Part shown: positions 8,676 through 17,961 of the stretch, piece after piece | Position numbering within the stretch: position 1 is the first letter of the stretch | Layout of the letters: the number at the start of each line of letters is the position of its first letter | NCBI RefSeq assembly: GCF_000378345.1 | Contig: NZ_KB899544.1 | Coordinates: 186,001-250,000 of the forward strand | Length of the DNA: 64,000 nt | Origin: Hirschia maritima DSM 19733 | GTDB lineage: Bacteria; Pseudomonadota; Alphaproteobacteria; Caulobacterales; Hyphomonadaceae | Direction: 5' to 3' | Notes under the pieces: model-generated | Databases searched by the model: none | Told to the model about the DNA's origin: nothing | The model's input: the letters and a program-made list of their open reading frames with translations, nothing else | Position numbers and translations under genes: made by a program

Positions 8676-10811
8676 ATGCCTACCGAATTTATTTCAATTG
8701 CGTCGGCCAATACTCAGCTAGTACTTGATGTGAAAATTGGTGCGCGCCCAAGAATTCTCTATTGGGGAAGTGTGCTGAAAACAGCAGAGGCCGAAGAGCT
8801 GAAACTGCTTCATCAACGTCAGTGGGTGCATGGTGGTGCTGGGGTAGATATACACTCTTCACTTTCAAATGAGCTTGGGGCAGGCAAAGCCGGAGCGTCC
8901 GGCTTTTTAGCCCATAGAAATGGTTTGGATTGGGCGGCGGTTTTTAAAGTTGTTGCTGTAGAACAAACTTCCGAAGGGCGTGTGCGGATCAAGTGTGAAG
9001 ATCAAAACCTAAAGCTGAAGGTTGATTACGACTTATCAATCGATCCTTTCAGTGATGTGTTAGAGGCTTCAACAGAGATCACAAACTGCTCTGACCGTGA
9101 ATTAGAATTAGATTGGTGTGCTTCTATCTGTATGCCTCTTGATCAACGATTGGATCGAATTGTTGGGTTCACGGGGCGGTGGGCTTTTGAATTTTCTCAA
9201 GAAGATGTTGAGTTGTTCAGGGGAAGTTATGTTCGCGAAAATAAAAATGGGCGTACGAGCCATGACAATTTTCCAGGACTGCTAGTTAAATCAAAATTCA
9301 CTGGAGAAGAGCAAGGGATTGCCGCGGGGTTCCACCTTGGTTGGAGTGGGAATAATCGTGTTCGCGCAGATAAAAATGCCGACCAATGTAGCTTTGTTCA
9401 GATGGGGGAGATGTTTTTCCCTGGCGAAATGAAGCTTGCTGCAAATGAGTGCTACAAAACACCTGTTTTGTATGCGGCGTGGTCTGAAAATGGCTTGAAT
9501 GGTGTATCCCAACAATTCCACAAGCATGTACGCAATAGCGTGTTGGATGGCCGTATTCGTGATCGGGTACGACCAGTACATTACAACACTTGGGAAGCTG
9601 TATATTTCGATCACTCTGAAGAAAAGCTGATGACTTTAGCGCAAAAAGCATCTGAAATCGGGGTTGAGAGATTTGTGCTGGATGATGGTTGGTTTGGATC
9701 TCGTCGTAGTGATAAATCTGGTCTCGGTGATTGGGATGTGTCACTCGATGTCTATGAGCGAGGCCTGCAACCATTAGCGGACAAAGTGCGTAATCTTGGA
9801 ATGGAATTTGGTATCTGGTTCGAACCTGAAATGGTGAATCCGGATAGTGATCTTTACAGAAAACACCCTGATTGGGTTTTAGAGGCTCCGGGTGTTGAGC
9901 AAGTTCCTTTTAGAGACCAATATGTACTTAATCTGACCATACCCGAGGTTAGTGATTATCTCTTTGATAAAATGAGTCATACAGTAGATGCACTCAATGT
10001 TGCCTATGTTAAGTGGGATATGAATAGAGAATTGCATCACCCTGGAAGTGCTGGGCGAGGCTCCGTGCACGAGCAGACAAAAGCGGTGTATGCTTTGATG
10101 CGTCGCTTGCGCGATGCCCACCCTCAGCTTGAGATAGAAAGCTGTGCGTCTGGTGGTGGACGTACTGATTACGGCGTGCTTCGTCATACTGACAGAATTT
10201 GGACATCAGATAGCAATGATGCGTTGGATCGCCAACGTATCCAAAAAGGTGCGAGCTATTTCTTCCCGCTTGATATAATGGGTGCCCACATTGGCCCTAA
10301 ACATTGTCACATAACTGGACGGGTCTTTTCTATAGAATATCGTGCTGCGACTGCGATTTTCGGACATATGGGGCTTGAATTAAATCTTCTGAGTGAGGAA
10401 GTTGATGAGCTCGAAGTTATCAAGAAGGCAATTGAGATTTATAAGTCTCACAGAGAATTGCTTCACGCTGGTGAGTTGCATCGTGTTGAAAGTCCAGATT
10501 ATCTGAATGTGATAAATGTAGTCGCACCAGATCAATCTGAAGCTCTAATGTCGTGTGCGAAATTAGATTCTTATGCAACTTCTTTGCCCGAACGTGTCCG
10601 TTTTGCGGGGTTGAAGCCTGAGATGAAATATCGTGTGCAATTGATTTGGCCAGGTGGTGAAATTAGTCGAACTGGGCCATCAATTGTTGAACGTGCAGAT
10701 TTAATGGGCAAAGGGAGTGTGTTCTCTGGGGAAGCCCTCATGAAACATGGTTTGCAATTGCCTGAAACTTTTCCAGACATGTGTCTGATTTTTAAAGTTA
10801 AATCTGAATAA
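8676..10811 (+). CDS. GH36 alpha-galactosidase (cytoplasmic)
   Basis: A 711-residue retaining alpha-galactosidase of clan GH-D. The N-terminal beta-sandwich is followed by the barrel, with VLDDGWFGSRR, the nucleophile Asp448 in YVKWDMNRE, the substrate-binding CASGGGR and the acid/base Asp512 in TSDSNDALDR. The length is typical of the large GH36 type. There is no signal peptide, so it hydrolyses alpha-galactosides inside the cell after uptake. It is the first gene of an operon that continues with glpD and glpK. This implies that galactose and glycerol are both released from the substrate, as expected for floridoside or other galactosyl-glycerols. ATG 8676 is chosen over 8658 because of its ribosome-binding site. 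Confidence 0.92.
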   Translation: MPTEFISIASANTQLVLDVKIGARPRILYWGSVLKTAEAEELKLLHQRQWVHGGAGVDIHSSLSNELGAGKAGASGFLAHRNGLDWAAVFKVVAVEQTSEGRVRIKCEDQNLKLKVDYDLSIDPFSDVLEASTEITNCSDRELELDWCASICMPLDQRLDRIVGFTGRWAFEFSQEDVELFRGSYVRENKNGRTSHDNFPGLLVKSKFTGEEQGIAAGFHLGWSGNNRVRADKNADQCSFVQMGEMFFPGEMKLAANECYKTPVLYAAWSENGLNGVSQQFHKHVRNSVLDGRIRDRVRPVHYNTWEAVYFDHSEEKLMTLAQKASEIGVERFVLDDGWFGSRRSDKSGLGDWDVSLDVYERGLQPLADKVRNLGMEFGIWFEPEMVNPDSDLYRKHPDWVLEAPGVEQVPFRDQYVLNLTIPEVSDYLFDKMSHTVDALNVAYVKWDMNRELHHPGSAGRGSVHEQTKAVYALMRRLRDAHPQLEIESCASGGGRTDYGVLRHTDRIWTSDSNDALDRQRIQKGASYFFPLDIMGAHIGPKHCHITGRVFSIEYRAATAIFGHMGLELNLLSEEVDELEVIKKAIEIYKSHRELLHAGELHRVESPDYLNVINVVAPDQSEALMSCAKLDSYATSLPERVRFAGLKPEMKYRVQLIWPGGEISRTGPSIVERADLMGKGSVFSGEALMKHGLQLPETFPDMCLIFKVKSE

Positions 10812-10821
10812 AGAGCTGGAT

Positions 10822-12354
10822 ATGACAGACGTGAGTGAAGTCAAAGACCTTTTAGTTATCGGTGGTGGAATCAACGGTGTTGGTATTGCACGAGACGCTG
10901 CGGGTCGCGGTATGAATGTGACATTGGTTGAGAAAGATGACCTAGCTCAACACACATCTTCTTCGAGTACTAAGCTTATTCATGGTGGTTTGAGATATTT
11001 GGAACACTATGATTTTGGGTTGGTTGCCAAAGCGTTGGCAGAGCGCGAAGTCCTATTACGTGCTGCGCCTCACATTATCTGGCCTATGCGATTTGTGTTA
11101 CCGCATCAAAAAGGGCAGAGGCCGGCTTGGTTGGTTCGCTTGGGATTGTTTCTATACGACAATTTGGGTGGCCGAAAATTGCTTCCGGGCACTAAGGTGT
11201 TACGTCGCAAATCTTCAAATAAGTTTGCCCCGTTAAAAGAAGAGTTCAAGTTTGCATTTGAATTCTCAGATTGTTGGGTAGATGACGCCCGTCTTGTTAT
11301 TCTAAATGCAATGGCAGCGCGTGAACAAGGAGCAGACATTCGTACACGCACGCAATGTATAGGTTTGCACCGTCACACAGATTTTTGGGAAGCAGAGCTG
11401 AAGACACCAGACGGCAACATTGAAAAAATAAAAGCCAAAGTCATAGTCAACGCAGCTGGTCCGTGGGTGGAAGAGTTAAGCAATTTAGCTGTAGGCGGAA
11501 GCAATGTAGCTAAGGTCCGACTGGTAAAAGGTTCCCACATTATCACGGCAAAGCGCTTTGAAGGTGAGCATAGCTATTTCTTTCAGAATGGTGACGGCCG
11601 GATAATGTTTGCTATTCCCTACGAAGAAGGAAGAATGACTCTCATAGGAACGACTGATGAGTTGTATGAGGGGGATAAGGATGCGGTTGAGATTTCAGAT
11701 GGTGAAGTTGATTACCTTATCTCGTGCGCAAATGAGTATCTGGAGAACCCGATTGCGCGAGAAGATATAACATCAACTTATTCAGGTGTTCGACCGTTAT
11801 ATGACGATCAAACAGAAAATGTCTCCAAGGTAACGCGTGACTATGTGTTGGCTTACAATGATAGAGATGGTGCACCTATCTTGTCTGTTTTCGGCGGTAA
11901 AATCACGACATACCGCACCTTAGCAGAAGCGGTTTTAAAGGACTTACATACCGTTTTTCCAAATATGAATGGACAATGGACGAAAGATGCAAGCCTTCCG
12001 GGAGGGGATATCGCTGAAGCTGATTTTGATGCTTTCTTGATGCAGCTTGAATCTAATTATCCGTGGTTTGATAAGACTAATTTGAAGCGTCTAGCCCGCG
12101 CCTATGGCACTAGAGTGAATGAAATATTCGACGACGCCTCGTCTATGGAAGATTTAGGGCGTGTGTATGGAGCCGGACTTTCAGAACGAGAGCTGGAATA
12201 TCTTGTCGAGAAGGAATTTGTCACCAGCGCGGACGACATTCTTTATAGGCGTTCAAAACTTGCACTGCACTTGAGTGAAAAAGAAGTTCAAGAAATCAAT
12301 GACTGGTTTGACAGTACGGCAAAAGCCAAAGATCTCGATCAAGTCACAGCGTAA
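10822..12354 (+). CDS. glpD: FAD-dependent glycerol-3-phosphate dehydrogenase
   Basis: A 510-residue GlpD-type flavoprotein that oxidises sn-glycerol-3-phosphate to dihydroxyacetone phosphate and passes electrons to quinone at the inner membrane. Visible are the dinucleotide fold VIGGGINGVGIARDAAGRG (17-35), SSSSTKLIHGGLRYLE, the central FSDCWVDDARLV, SVFGGKITTYR near residue 355, and a C-terminal helical domain. It lies 10 bases after the alpha-galactosidase and 18 before glpK, so the three are almost certainly co-transcribed. GlpD is usually found with glpF/glpK or alone; its placement in a galactose operon is the strongest clue that the galactoside carries glycerol. Confidence 0.93.
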   Translation: MTDVSEVKDLLVIGGGINGVGIARDAAGRGMNVTLVEKDDLAQHTSSSSTKLIHGGLRYLEHYDFGLVAKALAEREVLLRAAPHIIWPMRFVLPHQKGQRPAWLVRLGLFLYDNLGGRKLLPGTKVLRRKSSNKFAPLKEEFKFAFEFSDCWVDDARLVILNAMAAREQGADIRTRTQCIGLHRHTDFWEAELKTPDGNIEKIKAKVIVNAAGPWVEELSNLAVGGSNVAKVRLVKGSHIITAKRFEGEHSYFFQNGDGRIMFAIPYEEGRMTLIGTTDELYEGDKDAVEISDGEVDYLISCANEYLENPIAREDITSTYSGVRPLYDDQTENVSKVTRDYVLAYNDRDGAPILSVFGGKITTYRTLAEAVLKDLHTVFPNMNGQWTKDASLPGGDIAEADFDAFLMQLESNYPWFDKTNLKRLARAYGTRVNEIFDDASSMEDLGRVYGAGLSERELEYLVEKEFVTSADDILYRRSKLALHLSEKEVQEINDWFDSTAKAKDLDQVTA

Positions 12355-12372
12355 TCAAAGGGGAGTTGTAAA

Positions 12373-13890
12373 ATGAAATCTGGTCAGGTCATCTTGGCGG
12401 TTGATAGTGGAACTACATCTTGTCGTACTTTGGCATTCGATCATAATGGTCAGATTTTAGCGACTGAACAACTCCCGTTAACGCAGCACTTTCCTGAAGA
12501 TGGGTGGGTTGAGCACGACGCCGTTGAAATATGGCTAAACACGCTGAAAACAATCCGTGGTGCGATTCAAACGTGTAAGGATATTCACCAAACACCCATA
12601 GCTATTGGTATAACAAATCAACGTGAAACAGTTATTGTTTGGGACCGTGAAACAGGAACGCCGATACATAAAGCTCTTGTCTGGCAAGACCGTAGAACAG
12701 CAGATTTTTGTAATAAGCTCTCTGAAGAAGGGCTGACTGAAGAGGTGCAGGGTGCAACAGGTTTGTTGTTGGATCCGTATTTTTCTGCGTCCAAAATTGC
12801 ATGGATTTTAGATAAAGTGCCTGGTGCACGAGAGCGCGCTGAAAAAGGTGAGTTGGCCTGTGGAACGGTTGATTCCTACATTATATGGCAGCTGACGGGT
12901 GGCGAGAAACATCTCACTGATGAAACTAATGCATCTCGCACAAGCCTCTATAATATTCATGAGGGCAATTGGGATGAACGTATGTTGGAGATTTTCAACG
13001 TGCCAGCTTCGCTGCTGCCTAATGTGCTTCCGAGTATGGCTGATTTTGGCAAGGCAGACATTGAGACTCTTGGCGTAAGTCTACCTATTTGTGGTGTGGC
13101 AGGTGACCAACAGGCCGCATCATTCGGACAGGGCTGTTTTGAGGCAGGTATGTCCAAAGCAACATATGGAACAGGTTGTTTTGTATTGGTGAATACTGGA
13201 AATACGCCAGTGACCTCCTCACATAAATTGCTCACCACGATTGCCTGCCGTGCTGGCGGCGATGTTCAATATGCAGTGGAAGGATCAATTTTCATTGCAG
13301 GTGCGGTGGTGCAGTGGATGAAAGAGCGCATGCAGCTTGTCGAGGCGAGTGGGGATACAGAGGAGCTTGCGGCGGCACTTGAAAGCAATCGTGGTGTGTA
13401 CCTTGTACCAGCTTTCACCGGGCTAGGTGCTCCTCATTGGGATAGCGAAGCGCGTGGGGCAGTTTTTGGTTTGAGACGAGAAACTGGAAAACGTACTATG
13501 GTCCGCGCGGGATTGGAATCGGTGGCTTACCAGACGCATGATTTGGTTTCAGCACTTCAAGCAGATGGTTTTGAATTAAGCGCTTTGCGCGTTGATGGCG
13601 GTATGTCTCAAAACAATTGGCTGATGCAATTCTTGAGCGACGTTCTTCAAATGCCTGTTGAGCGTTCCTCAACAATTGAATCTACCGCTCTTGGTGTGGC
13701 GATGCTTGCGGGATTGCAAGTTGGATTTTGGAAAGATCAAGAGGATCTCAGATCTTGTCTTGGGACAACTCAGACCTTCCCGCCCAAACTAGATAAGACA
13801 ACAAGAGATCAGCAATTAGCTGGCTGGGATGTTGCCGTGAAATCGGTGAGATACCACGCTCAATTGACAAAAGAAATTTCAGGCGATTGA
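12373..13890 (+). CDS. glpK: Glycerol kinase
   Basis: A 505-residue FGGY-family kinase phosphorylating glycerol to glycerol-3-phosphate. The N-terminus has [14 protein letters not shown] (ATPase P-loop-like phosphate 1), then [17 protein letters not shown] and [10 protein letters not shown] typical of GlpK. GYGTG-like [14 protein letters not shown] follows, then [20 protein letters not shown] and [17 protein letters not shown]. It lies between glpD and the galactonate dehydratase in the same orientation with short gaps, so it should be expressed with the alpha-galactosidase. No glycerol facilitator is present, consistent with glycerol being generated inside the cell by glycoside hydrolysis. 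Confidence 0.94.
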   Translation: MKSGQVILAVDSGTTSCRTLAFDHNGQILATEQLPLTQHFPEDGWVEHDAVEIWLNTLKTIRGAIQTCKDIHQTPIAIGITNQRETVIVWDRETGTPIHKALVWQDRRTADFCNKLSEEGLTEEVQGATGLLLDPYFSASKIAWILDKVPGARERAEKGELACGTVDSYIIWQLTGGEKHLTDETNASRTSLYNIHEGNWDERMLEIFNVPASLLPNVLPSMADFGKADIETLGVSLPICGVAGDQQAASFGQGCFEAGMSKATYGTGCFVLVNTGNTPVTSSHKLLTTIACRAGGDVQYAVEGSIFIAGAVVQWMKERMQLVEASGDTEELAAALESNRGVYLVPAFTGLGAPHWDSEARGAVFGLRRETGKRTMVRAGLESVAYQTHDLVSALQADGFELSALRVDGGMSQNNWLMQFLSDVLQMPVERSSTIESTALGVAMLAGLQVGFWKDQEDLRSCLGTTQTFPPKLDKTTRDQQLAGWDVAVKSVRYHAQLTKEISGD

Positions 13891-13924
13891 CGCCTTCAAA
13901 CAAGAAAAAGACAGAGTTATTCAC

Positions 13925-15070
13925 GTGAAGATTACATCTATAAAGACTTTTATCGTACCGCCTCGTTGGTGTTTCTTGAAGATAGAAACTGATGAAGGTG
14001 TTGTGGGGTGGGGTGAGCCTGTCATTGAAGGAAAAGCTGCAACAGTTGCTACGGCGGTTGATGAATTATCGGACTATTTAATCGGAAAAGATCCAGCTTT
14101 TATCGAAGACCATTGGAACGTTATGTATCGCGGCGGTTTTTACCGCGGCGGCCCAATTTTGATGAGTGCGATAGCGGGCATAGATCAAGCTTTGTGGGAT
14201 ATAAAAGGAAAAGTGATGGGGCAACCCATTCATGCCCTTCTTGGTGGTGCTTGCCGAACAAGCATGAAAACCTATAGCTGGGTTGGTGGTGACCGCCCAG
14301 CCGATGTTGCCAATGCTGTGCGTGAACGAATTGCGCAGGGCTTTGACTCTGTAAAATTGAATGGTGCCCAAGAACTTCAGATTGTTGATAGTCACAAAAA
14401 GATAGATGAAATTGTTGAAACAATCAGTACCGTTCGTGATGCGGCTCCTGATGTGAATATTGGTGTGGACTTCCACGGGCGTGTTCACAAACCAATGGTG
14501 AAGACATTGGTAAAAGCGCTAGAGCCTTTCAATCTGATGTTTATCGAAGAGCCAGTTCTATCTGAGAACTTTGAAGCAATTCGGGACATCGCGTCCAATA
14601 CGCACACACCAATTGCTTTGGGTGAACGACTGTATTCTAGATGGGATTTTAAAAACATTCTCGCGTCAGGTTATGTCGATATCATTCAACCAGATTTGTC
14701 TCACGCTGGTGGTATTACAGAGTGTCGTAAGATTGCATCGATGGCGGAAGCGTATGACATAGCATTAGCGCCTCATTGTCCGCTTGGTCCAATTGCGTTG
14801 GCCGCATGTCTTCATGTTGATGCTGTCAGCTACAATGCCTTCATTCAAGAGCAGAGCGTCGGGATCCACTATAATGCTGGTGCGGATCTTTTAGATTACA
14901 TCACAAACAAAGAAGTGTTCGATGTTGAAGACGGCATGATGAAATTACCACAAGGACCAGGGCTTGGTGTCGATGTGGACGAAGAGTTTGTAAAGAAAAT
15001 GGCAGAGACAGGACACAACTGGAAAAACCCGGTTTGGCGTCACAAGGATGGCTCAGTTGCCGAATGGTAG
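13925..15070 (+). CDS. dgoD: D-galactonate dehydratase
   Basis: A 381-residue mandelate-racemase-subgroup enolase-superfamily protein, close in length and motifs to E. coli DgoD. It converts D-galactonate to 2-keto-3-deoxygalactonate. Visible are the N-terminal capping strand [23 protein letters not shown] carrying the first metal Asp and catalytic His, FIEEPV (metal Glu), [10 protein letters not shown] (metal Glu), and the C-terminal [15 protein letters not shown] with the general-base His. It is fourth in the alpha-galactosidase operon and first of the three De Ley-Doudoroff genes. The start is a GTG at 13925 with a weak AGACAGAG upstream; no better ATG gives the full N-terminal strand. Confidence 0.92.
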   Translation: MKITSIKTFIVPPRWCFLKIETDEGVVGWGEPVIEGKAATVATAVDELSDYLIGKDPAFIEDHWNVMYRGGFYRGGPILMSAIAGIDQALWDIKGKVMGQPIHALLGGACRTSMKTYSWVGGDRPADVANAVRERIAQGFDSVKLNGAQELQIVDSHKKIDEIVETISTVRDAAPDVNIGVDFHGRVHKPMVKTLVKALEPFNLMFIEEPVLSENFEAIRDIASNTHTPIALGERLYSRWDFKNILASGYVDIIQPDLSHAGGITECRKIASMAEAYDIALAPHCPLGPIALAACLHVDAVSYNAFIQEQSVGIHYNAGADLLDYITNKEVFDVEDGMMKLPQGPGLGVDVDEEFVKKMAETGHNWKNPVWRHKDGSVAEW

Positions 15071-15100
15071 AAAAAACTCTTTGGTTTGAGTGATCAAGAT

Positions 15101-16033
15101 ATGTCGAATTCTAAATACATTGTTGGCAATTGGGGCACAACGAGCCTCAAACTCATGCTCATCGAAGTTTGTGATGAGGATGTCAAAGTCCTAGAAGACC
15201 GAGAAGGACCTGGTGCTAAGAAAGTACAGCAGGATCAGTTTGGTAATGTGCTTTTCGAGGTCGCCGCAGATTGGCTCGACAGAAGTGATGGCAATCCTAT
15301 TTTTCTAGCTGGCATGGTTGGTTCGACTATTGGCTGGAAAGAAATTGATTACTTAGACGTCGCCATTTGCGAGAAGTCCAAATTCCTTGAGACAGTCTGT
15401 TTTCAGGAGCAGGGGCGTGAAATTCAAATCGTGAAGGGGCTTAAATATCAGTCCAGTGATGGTGAATTTGATGTCATGCGTGGTGAAGAAGTAGAGATTG
15501 CGGGGGCGTTAGCTGAATTCCCTGAACTAAGTATTGGTGAGCAGGTTTTGTGTGTTCCTGGGACGCACGCCAAATGGGTAAAATTGCTCGATGGTCAGAT
15601 TCAATCATTTTCAACATCTGTTGCTGGAGAGTTATTTGCTGGCCTTAAACAAAATGGTGTGTTGATACCATCCAATTCACAATTGCCAGTGGAACCAAGC
15701 GCGTATTTTGAAAAAGGCGTGAAGTCTGCTTTAGCGACGCAAAAGGCATTTGTGCATCAGTTATTTAGCGCGAGAACCGGCCAGCTTCTAAAGGGAGAAA
15801 CCGCAGCGCAGGCCGCAGAACGTTTGTCTGGCCTTATAATCGCGAATGATGTCGCTGGTGCGTTGATGCGATTGGATGATCTAGATCAAAACATAGTGGT
15901 GATCGGAAATGATAGCCTTGTGGACCGTTATTGTCTCACCATCCGAGCGTGCGGAAAGCGCGCCACGCCTATGGTGACCCTGAAAGCTTCATCTCTTGGG
16001 TTTTCGCAAATAATTCAATCAATGAAACTATAA
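15101..16033 (+). CDS. dgoK: 2-dehydro-3-deoxygalactonokinase
   Basis: A 310-residue DgoK-family sugar kinase using ATP to phosphorylate 2-keto-3-deoxygalactonate at C6. Recognisable parts are the N-terminal VGNWGTTSLKLML (phosphate-1 loop), LAGMVGSTIGW near residue 75, CVPGTHAKWVKLLDGQIQSFSTSVAGELF around residue 155, and a C-terminal IVVIGNDSLVDRY. It lies between dgoD and the aldolase, 30 bases after dgoD. ATG 15101 is preferred over the in-frame TTG 15086. The order dehydratase-kinase-aldolase matches the Dgo pathway. Confidence 0.9.
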   Translation: MSNSKYIVGNWGTTSLKLMLIEVCDEDVKVLEDREGPGAKKVQQDQFGNVLFEVAADWLDRSDGNPIFLAGMVGSTIGWKEIDYLDVAICEKSKFLETVCFQEQGREIQIVKGLKYQSSDGEFDVMRGEEVEIAGALAEFPELSIGEQVLCVPGTHAKWVKLLDGQIQSFSTSVAGELFAGLKQNGVLIPSNSQLPVEPSAYFEKGVKSALATQKAFVHQLFSARTGQLLKGETAAQAAERLSGLIIANDVAGALMRLDDLDQNIVVIGNDSLVDRYCLTIRACGKRATPMVTLKASSLGFSQIIQSMKL

Positions 16034-16051
16034 ATTGATGGTAGATAAAAA

Positions 16052-16693
16052 ATGAAATTTAACACCATAGATACTCAATTGGATGCAATGCCATTGATTG
16101 CAATTCTTAGAGGAATAAAGCCTAGCGAAGTGCTAGAGATTGGCCAAGTTTTGGTAGAGGCCGGTGTTCATGTCATCGAAGTTCCTCTTAATTCTCCAGA
16201 ACCTTTGGATAGTATTCGTCTCTTGGTAGAGAAACTGGGAGATCAAGCTTGGGTCGGTGCTGGAACAGTTTTGTCACCTGATGATGTGCGTGCAGTCAAA
16301 GAAGTAGGTGGGCAATTGATTGTATCCCCCAATGCAGATGTTGATGTGGTGAAAGAAACTGTTGCCAATAACATGGCGTCTTTCCCAGGGGTGCTAACGC
16401 CAACCGAAGCATTTGCAGTTGTTAGAGCGGGGGCCAAGAATATCAAAATATTCCCAGCTGGAGCCAATGGTCCAACATTTATCAAAGACCTTAAATCAGT
16501 TTTACCAAAAGAAGTCCGTGTTTGTGCTGTGGGAGGAGCTAACGCTGAAAACGCCCATGTATGGTTTGAAAATAAAGCTGATGGGGTGGGTATAGGTTCA
16601 GGAATATACAAAGCTGGGGACACGGCTGAAATAGTGAAAGCGAAAGCTGAAGAGCTAGTATCTGTTATCAACGCTTTTAGATCCAAGAAATAG
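16052..16693 (+). CDS. dgoA: 2-dehydro-3-deoxy-6-phosphogalactonate aldolase
   Basis: A 213-residue class I KDPG/KDPGal aldolase. MPLIAILRGIKPSE is nearly the family N-terminus. VIEVPLNSPEPLDSI is the KDPGal-type (Leu-Asn-Ser) version rather than the KDPG type. GAGTVLSPDDV, FPGVLTPTEAF, and KIFPAGANGP with the Schiff-base Lys follow. The product splits KDPGal into pyruvate and glyceraldehyde-3-phosphate in the cytoplasm. It is the last of the three dgo genes, 18 bases after dgoK and 15 before the lactonase. Confidence 0.93.
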   Translation: MKFNTIDTQLDAMPLIAILRGIKPSEVLEIGQVLVEAGVHVIEVPLNSPEPLDSIRLLVEKLGDQAWVGAGTVLSPDDVRAVKEVGGQLIVSPNADVDVVKETVANNMASFPGVLTPTEAFAVVRAGAKNIKIFPAGANGPTFIKDLKSVLPKEVRVCAVGGANAENAHVWFENKADGVGIGSGIYKAGDTAEIVKAKAEELVSVINAFRSKK

Positions 16694-16708
16694 TCACGAG
16701 GCCTATCT

Positions 16709-17611
16709 ATGCAAGCACAACTCATTGAAACTATAGACGTTGGGAATACTCTCGGTGAAGGTGTGCTTTTTCGAGAGAGTGATTCCACTGTTTGGTGGAC
16801 AGATATCCAATCTTCAAAACTCTATTGTCTTGCTTGGCCTAGTTTAGTCTTGAATTCTTATCCTACTCCAGAACGAGTTTGTGCATTTGCTTTTGTTGAG
16901 GGGGCTGATGATAAACTGCTCGTCGCTTTTGAGACGGGGTTTGCATACTTTCTTCCTAGCTCTGAGCAAGTTATTTGGATTGCAAAAACCTATGAGCAAG
17001 GGTGTGGTGTTCGCATGAATGACGGGCGTACGGACCCAAATGGCAATTTCTGGGTCGGATCAATGGTTGAGCGCCCATTGGAAAGCGGTGAAGCTCCTTC
17101 TGGTCAGTTGTATCGACTGATAGGAAAAGACAAAACAATTGTGGGACGTAGTGGGATTCATATCTCAAACGGGTTGTGTTGGTCAGCAGATGGAAAATAT
17201 GTGTATTTTGCCGACAGCCCAACGGGAGTGGTTCAGCGAGCATCTTATGATTTGAATTCTTGTCAGATTGGCGTTTTTGAAGATGTCTATAAATTTGATG
17301 GTGTGAACCCAGACGGCGCTATCACAGATAGAGCTGGGAATTATCTGTCTGCTTTGTGGAATGGAAGCTGTGTAGCGGTCATTTCCGAACAAGGAAAACG
17401 TGTTTTCGATATTGAATTGCCAACGCCTCAGATCACTTGTCTGGCTTTGGGCGGGCCCAAACTAAATTTACTGTTCGTGACATCAGCTTCTGATGGATTA
17501 CCTCAAGATGATAATGGTGCATCACTCGATAAACAGGCGGGAAATCTATTTATTTTAGAGACTGACTTCGACGGTTGTCCTTCCGTTCCCGCCAAGCTGA
17601 ATCTTGCTTAA
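16709..17611 (+). CDS. SMP-30/gluconolactonase family, probable galactonolactonase
   Basis: A 300-residue cytoplasmic six-bladed propeller of the SMP-30/gluconolactonase/LRE family. The metal-site Glu of LGEGVLF sits near residue 17, with VRMNDGRTDPNGNFWVGSM, GIHISNGLCWSADGK, and the late PDGAITDRAGNY supplying the Asn/Asp ligands. These enzymes open aldonolactones. As the last gene of the alpha-galactosidase/dgo operon, it most likely hydrolyses D-galactono-lactone made by a galactose dehydrogenase, feeding DgoD. It lacks a signal peptide, unlike the lipoprotein lactonase at 39243-40277, so the two should act in different compartments. Confidence 0.87.
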   Translation: MQAQLIETIDVGNTLGEGVLFRESDSTVWWTDIQSSKLYCLAWPSLVLNSYPTPERVCAFAFVEGADDKLLVAFETGFAYFLPSSEQVIWIAKTYEQGCGVRMNDGRTDPNGNFWVGSMVERPLESGEAPSGQLYRLIGKDKTIVGRSGIHISNGLCWSADGKYVYFADSPTGVVQRASYDLNSCQIGVFEDVYKFDGVNPDGAITDRAGNYLSALWNGSCVAVISEQGKRVFDIELPTPQITCLALGGPKLNLLFVTSASDGLPQDDNGASLDKQAGNLFILETDFDGCPSVPAKLNLA

Positions 17612-17961
17612 ATTGTTATTTCCTAATGATCATTATGATGAGCTTTGATTAAATTCCGCTAGGGAAGTGGTTCGATAGACTACGCAAAACCGTTACATTT
17701 TGGTCACTGTCACATGGAGAAATGCATGAGACGCTTGCATTTTTGTATGAGTGAAAATGTATCAAAATATACCATTATTTTTGATATACTCGCTTTGAAT
17801 GCTGTATTACACCGTAAAATGGGCGTTGTTGGTGTGATTTGGGCTAAAGGTAACACGATATAGAATACCAAAAAGCACAAGCGAACTCCATATCAACCAT
17901 GGTTCATCAGGTTTAGTGTCATAATATGCAAGCATAAGATACTAAAAACCGGGAGGACTGA
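17612..17961 (+). promoter_or_regulatory. TonB-receptor promoter region with third AraC-type box
   Basis: This 350-base gap contains the third box: CCAAAAAGCACAAGC at 17868-17882, five bases, CCATA at 17888-17892, about 70 bases before the receptor start. An ATCAAAA/TTTTGAT inverted repeat (17761-17785) and a 12-base palindrome TAATGATCATTA (17624-17635) are also present, with unknown roles. GGGAGG (17951-17956) is the ribosome-binding site. No gene is evident. Confidence 0.55.

Noticed and set aside
16243-16788. 181-residue minus-strand open frame
   Set aside because: Antisense shadow spanning dgoA and the lactonase start; no recognisable domain.
17624-17635. TAATGATCATTA palindrome after the lactonase gene
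   Set aside because: It is short, AT-rich and single-copy, with no link to a regulator; it could be chance.
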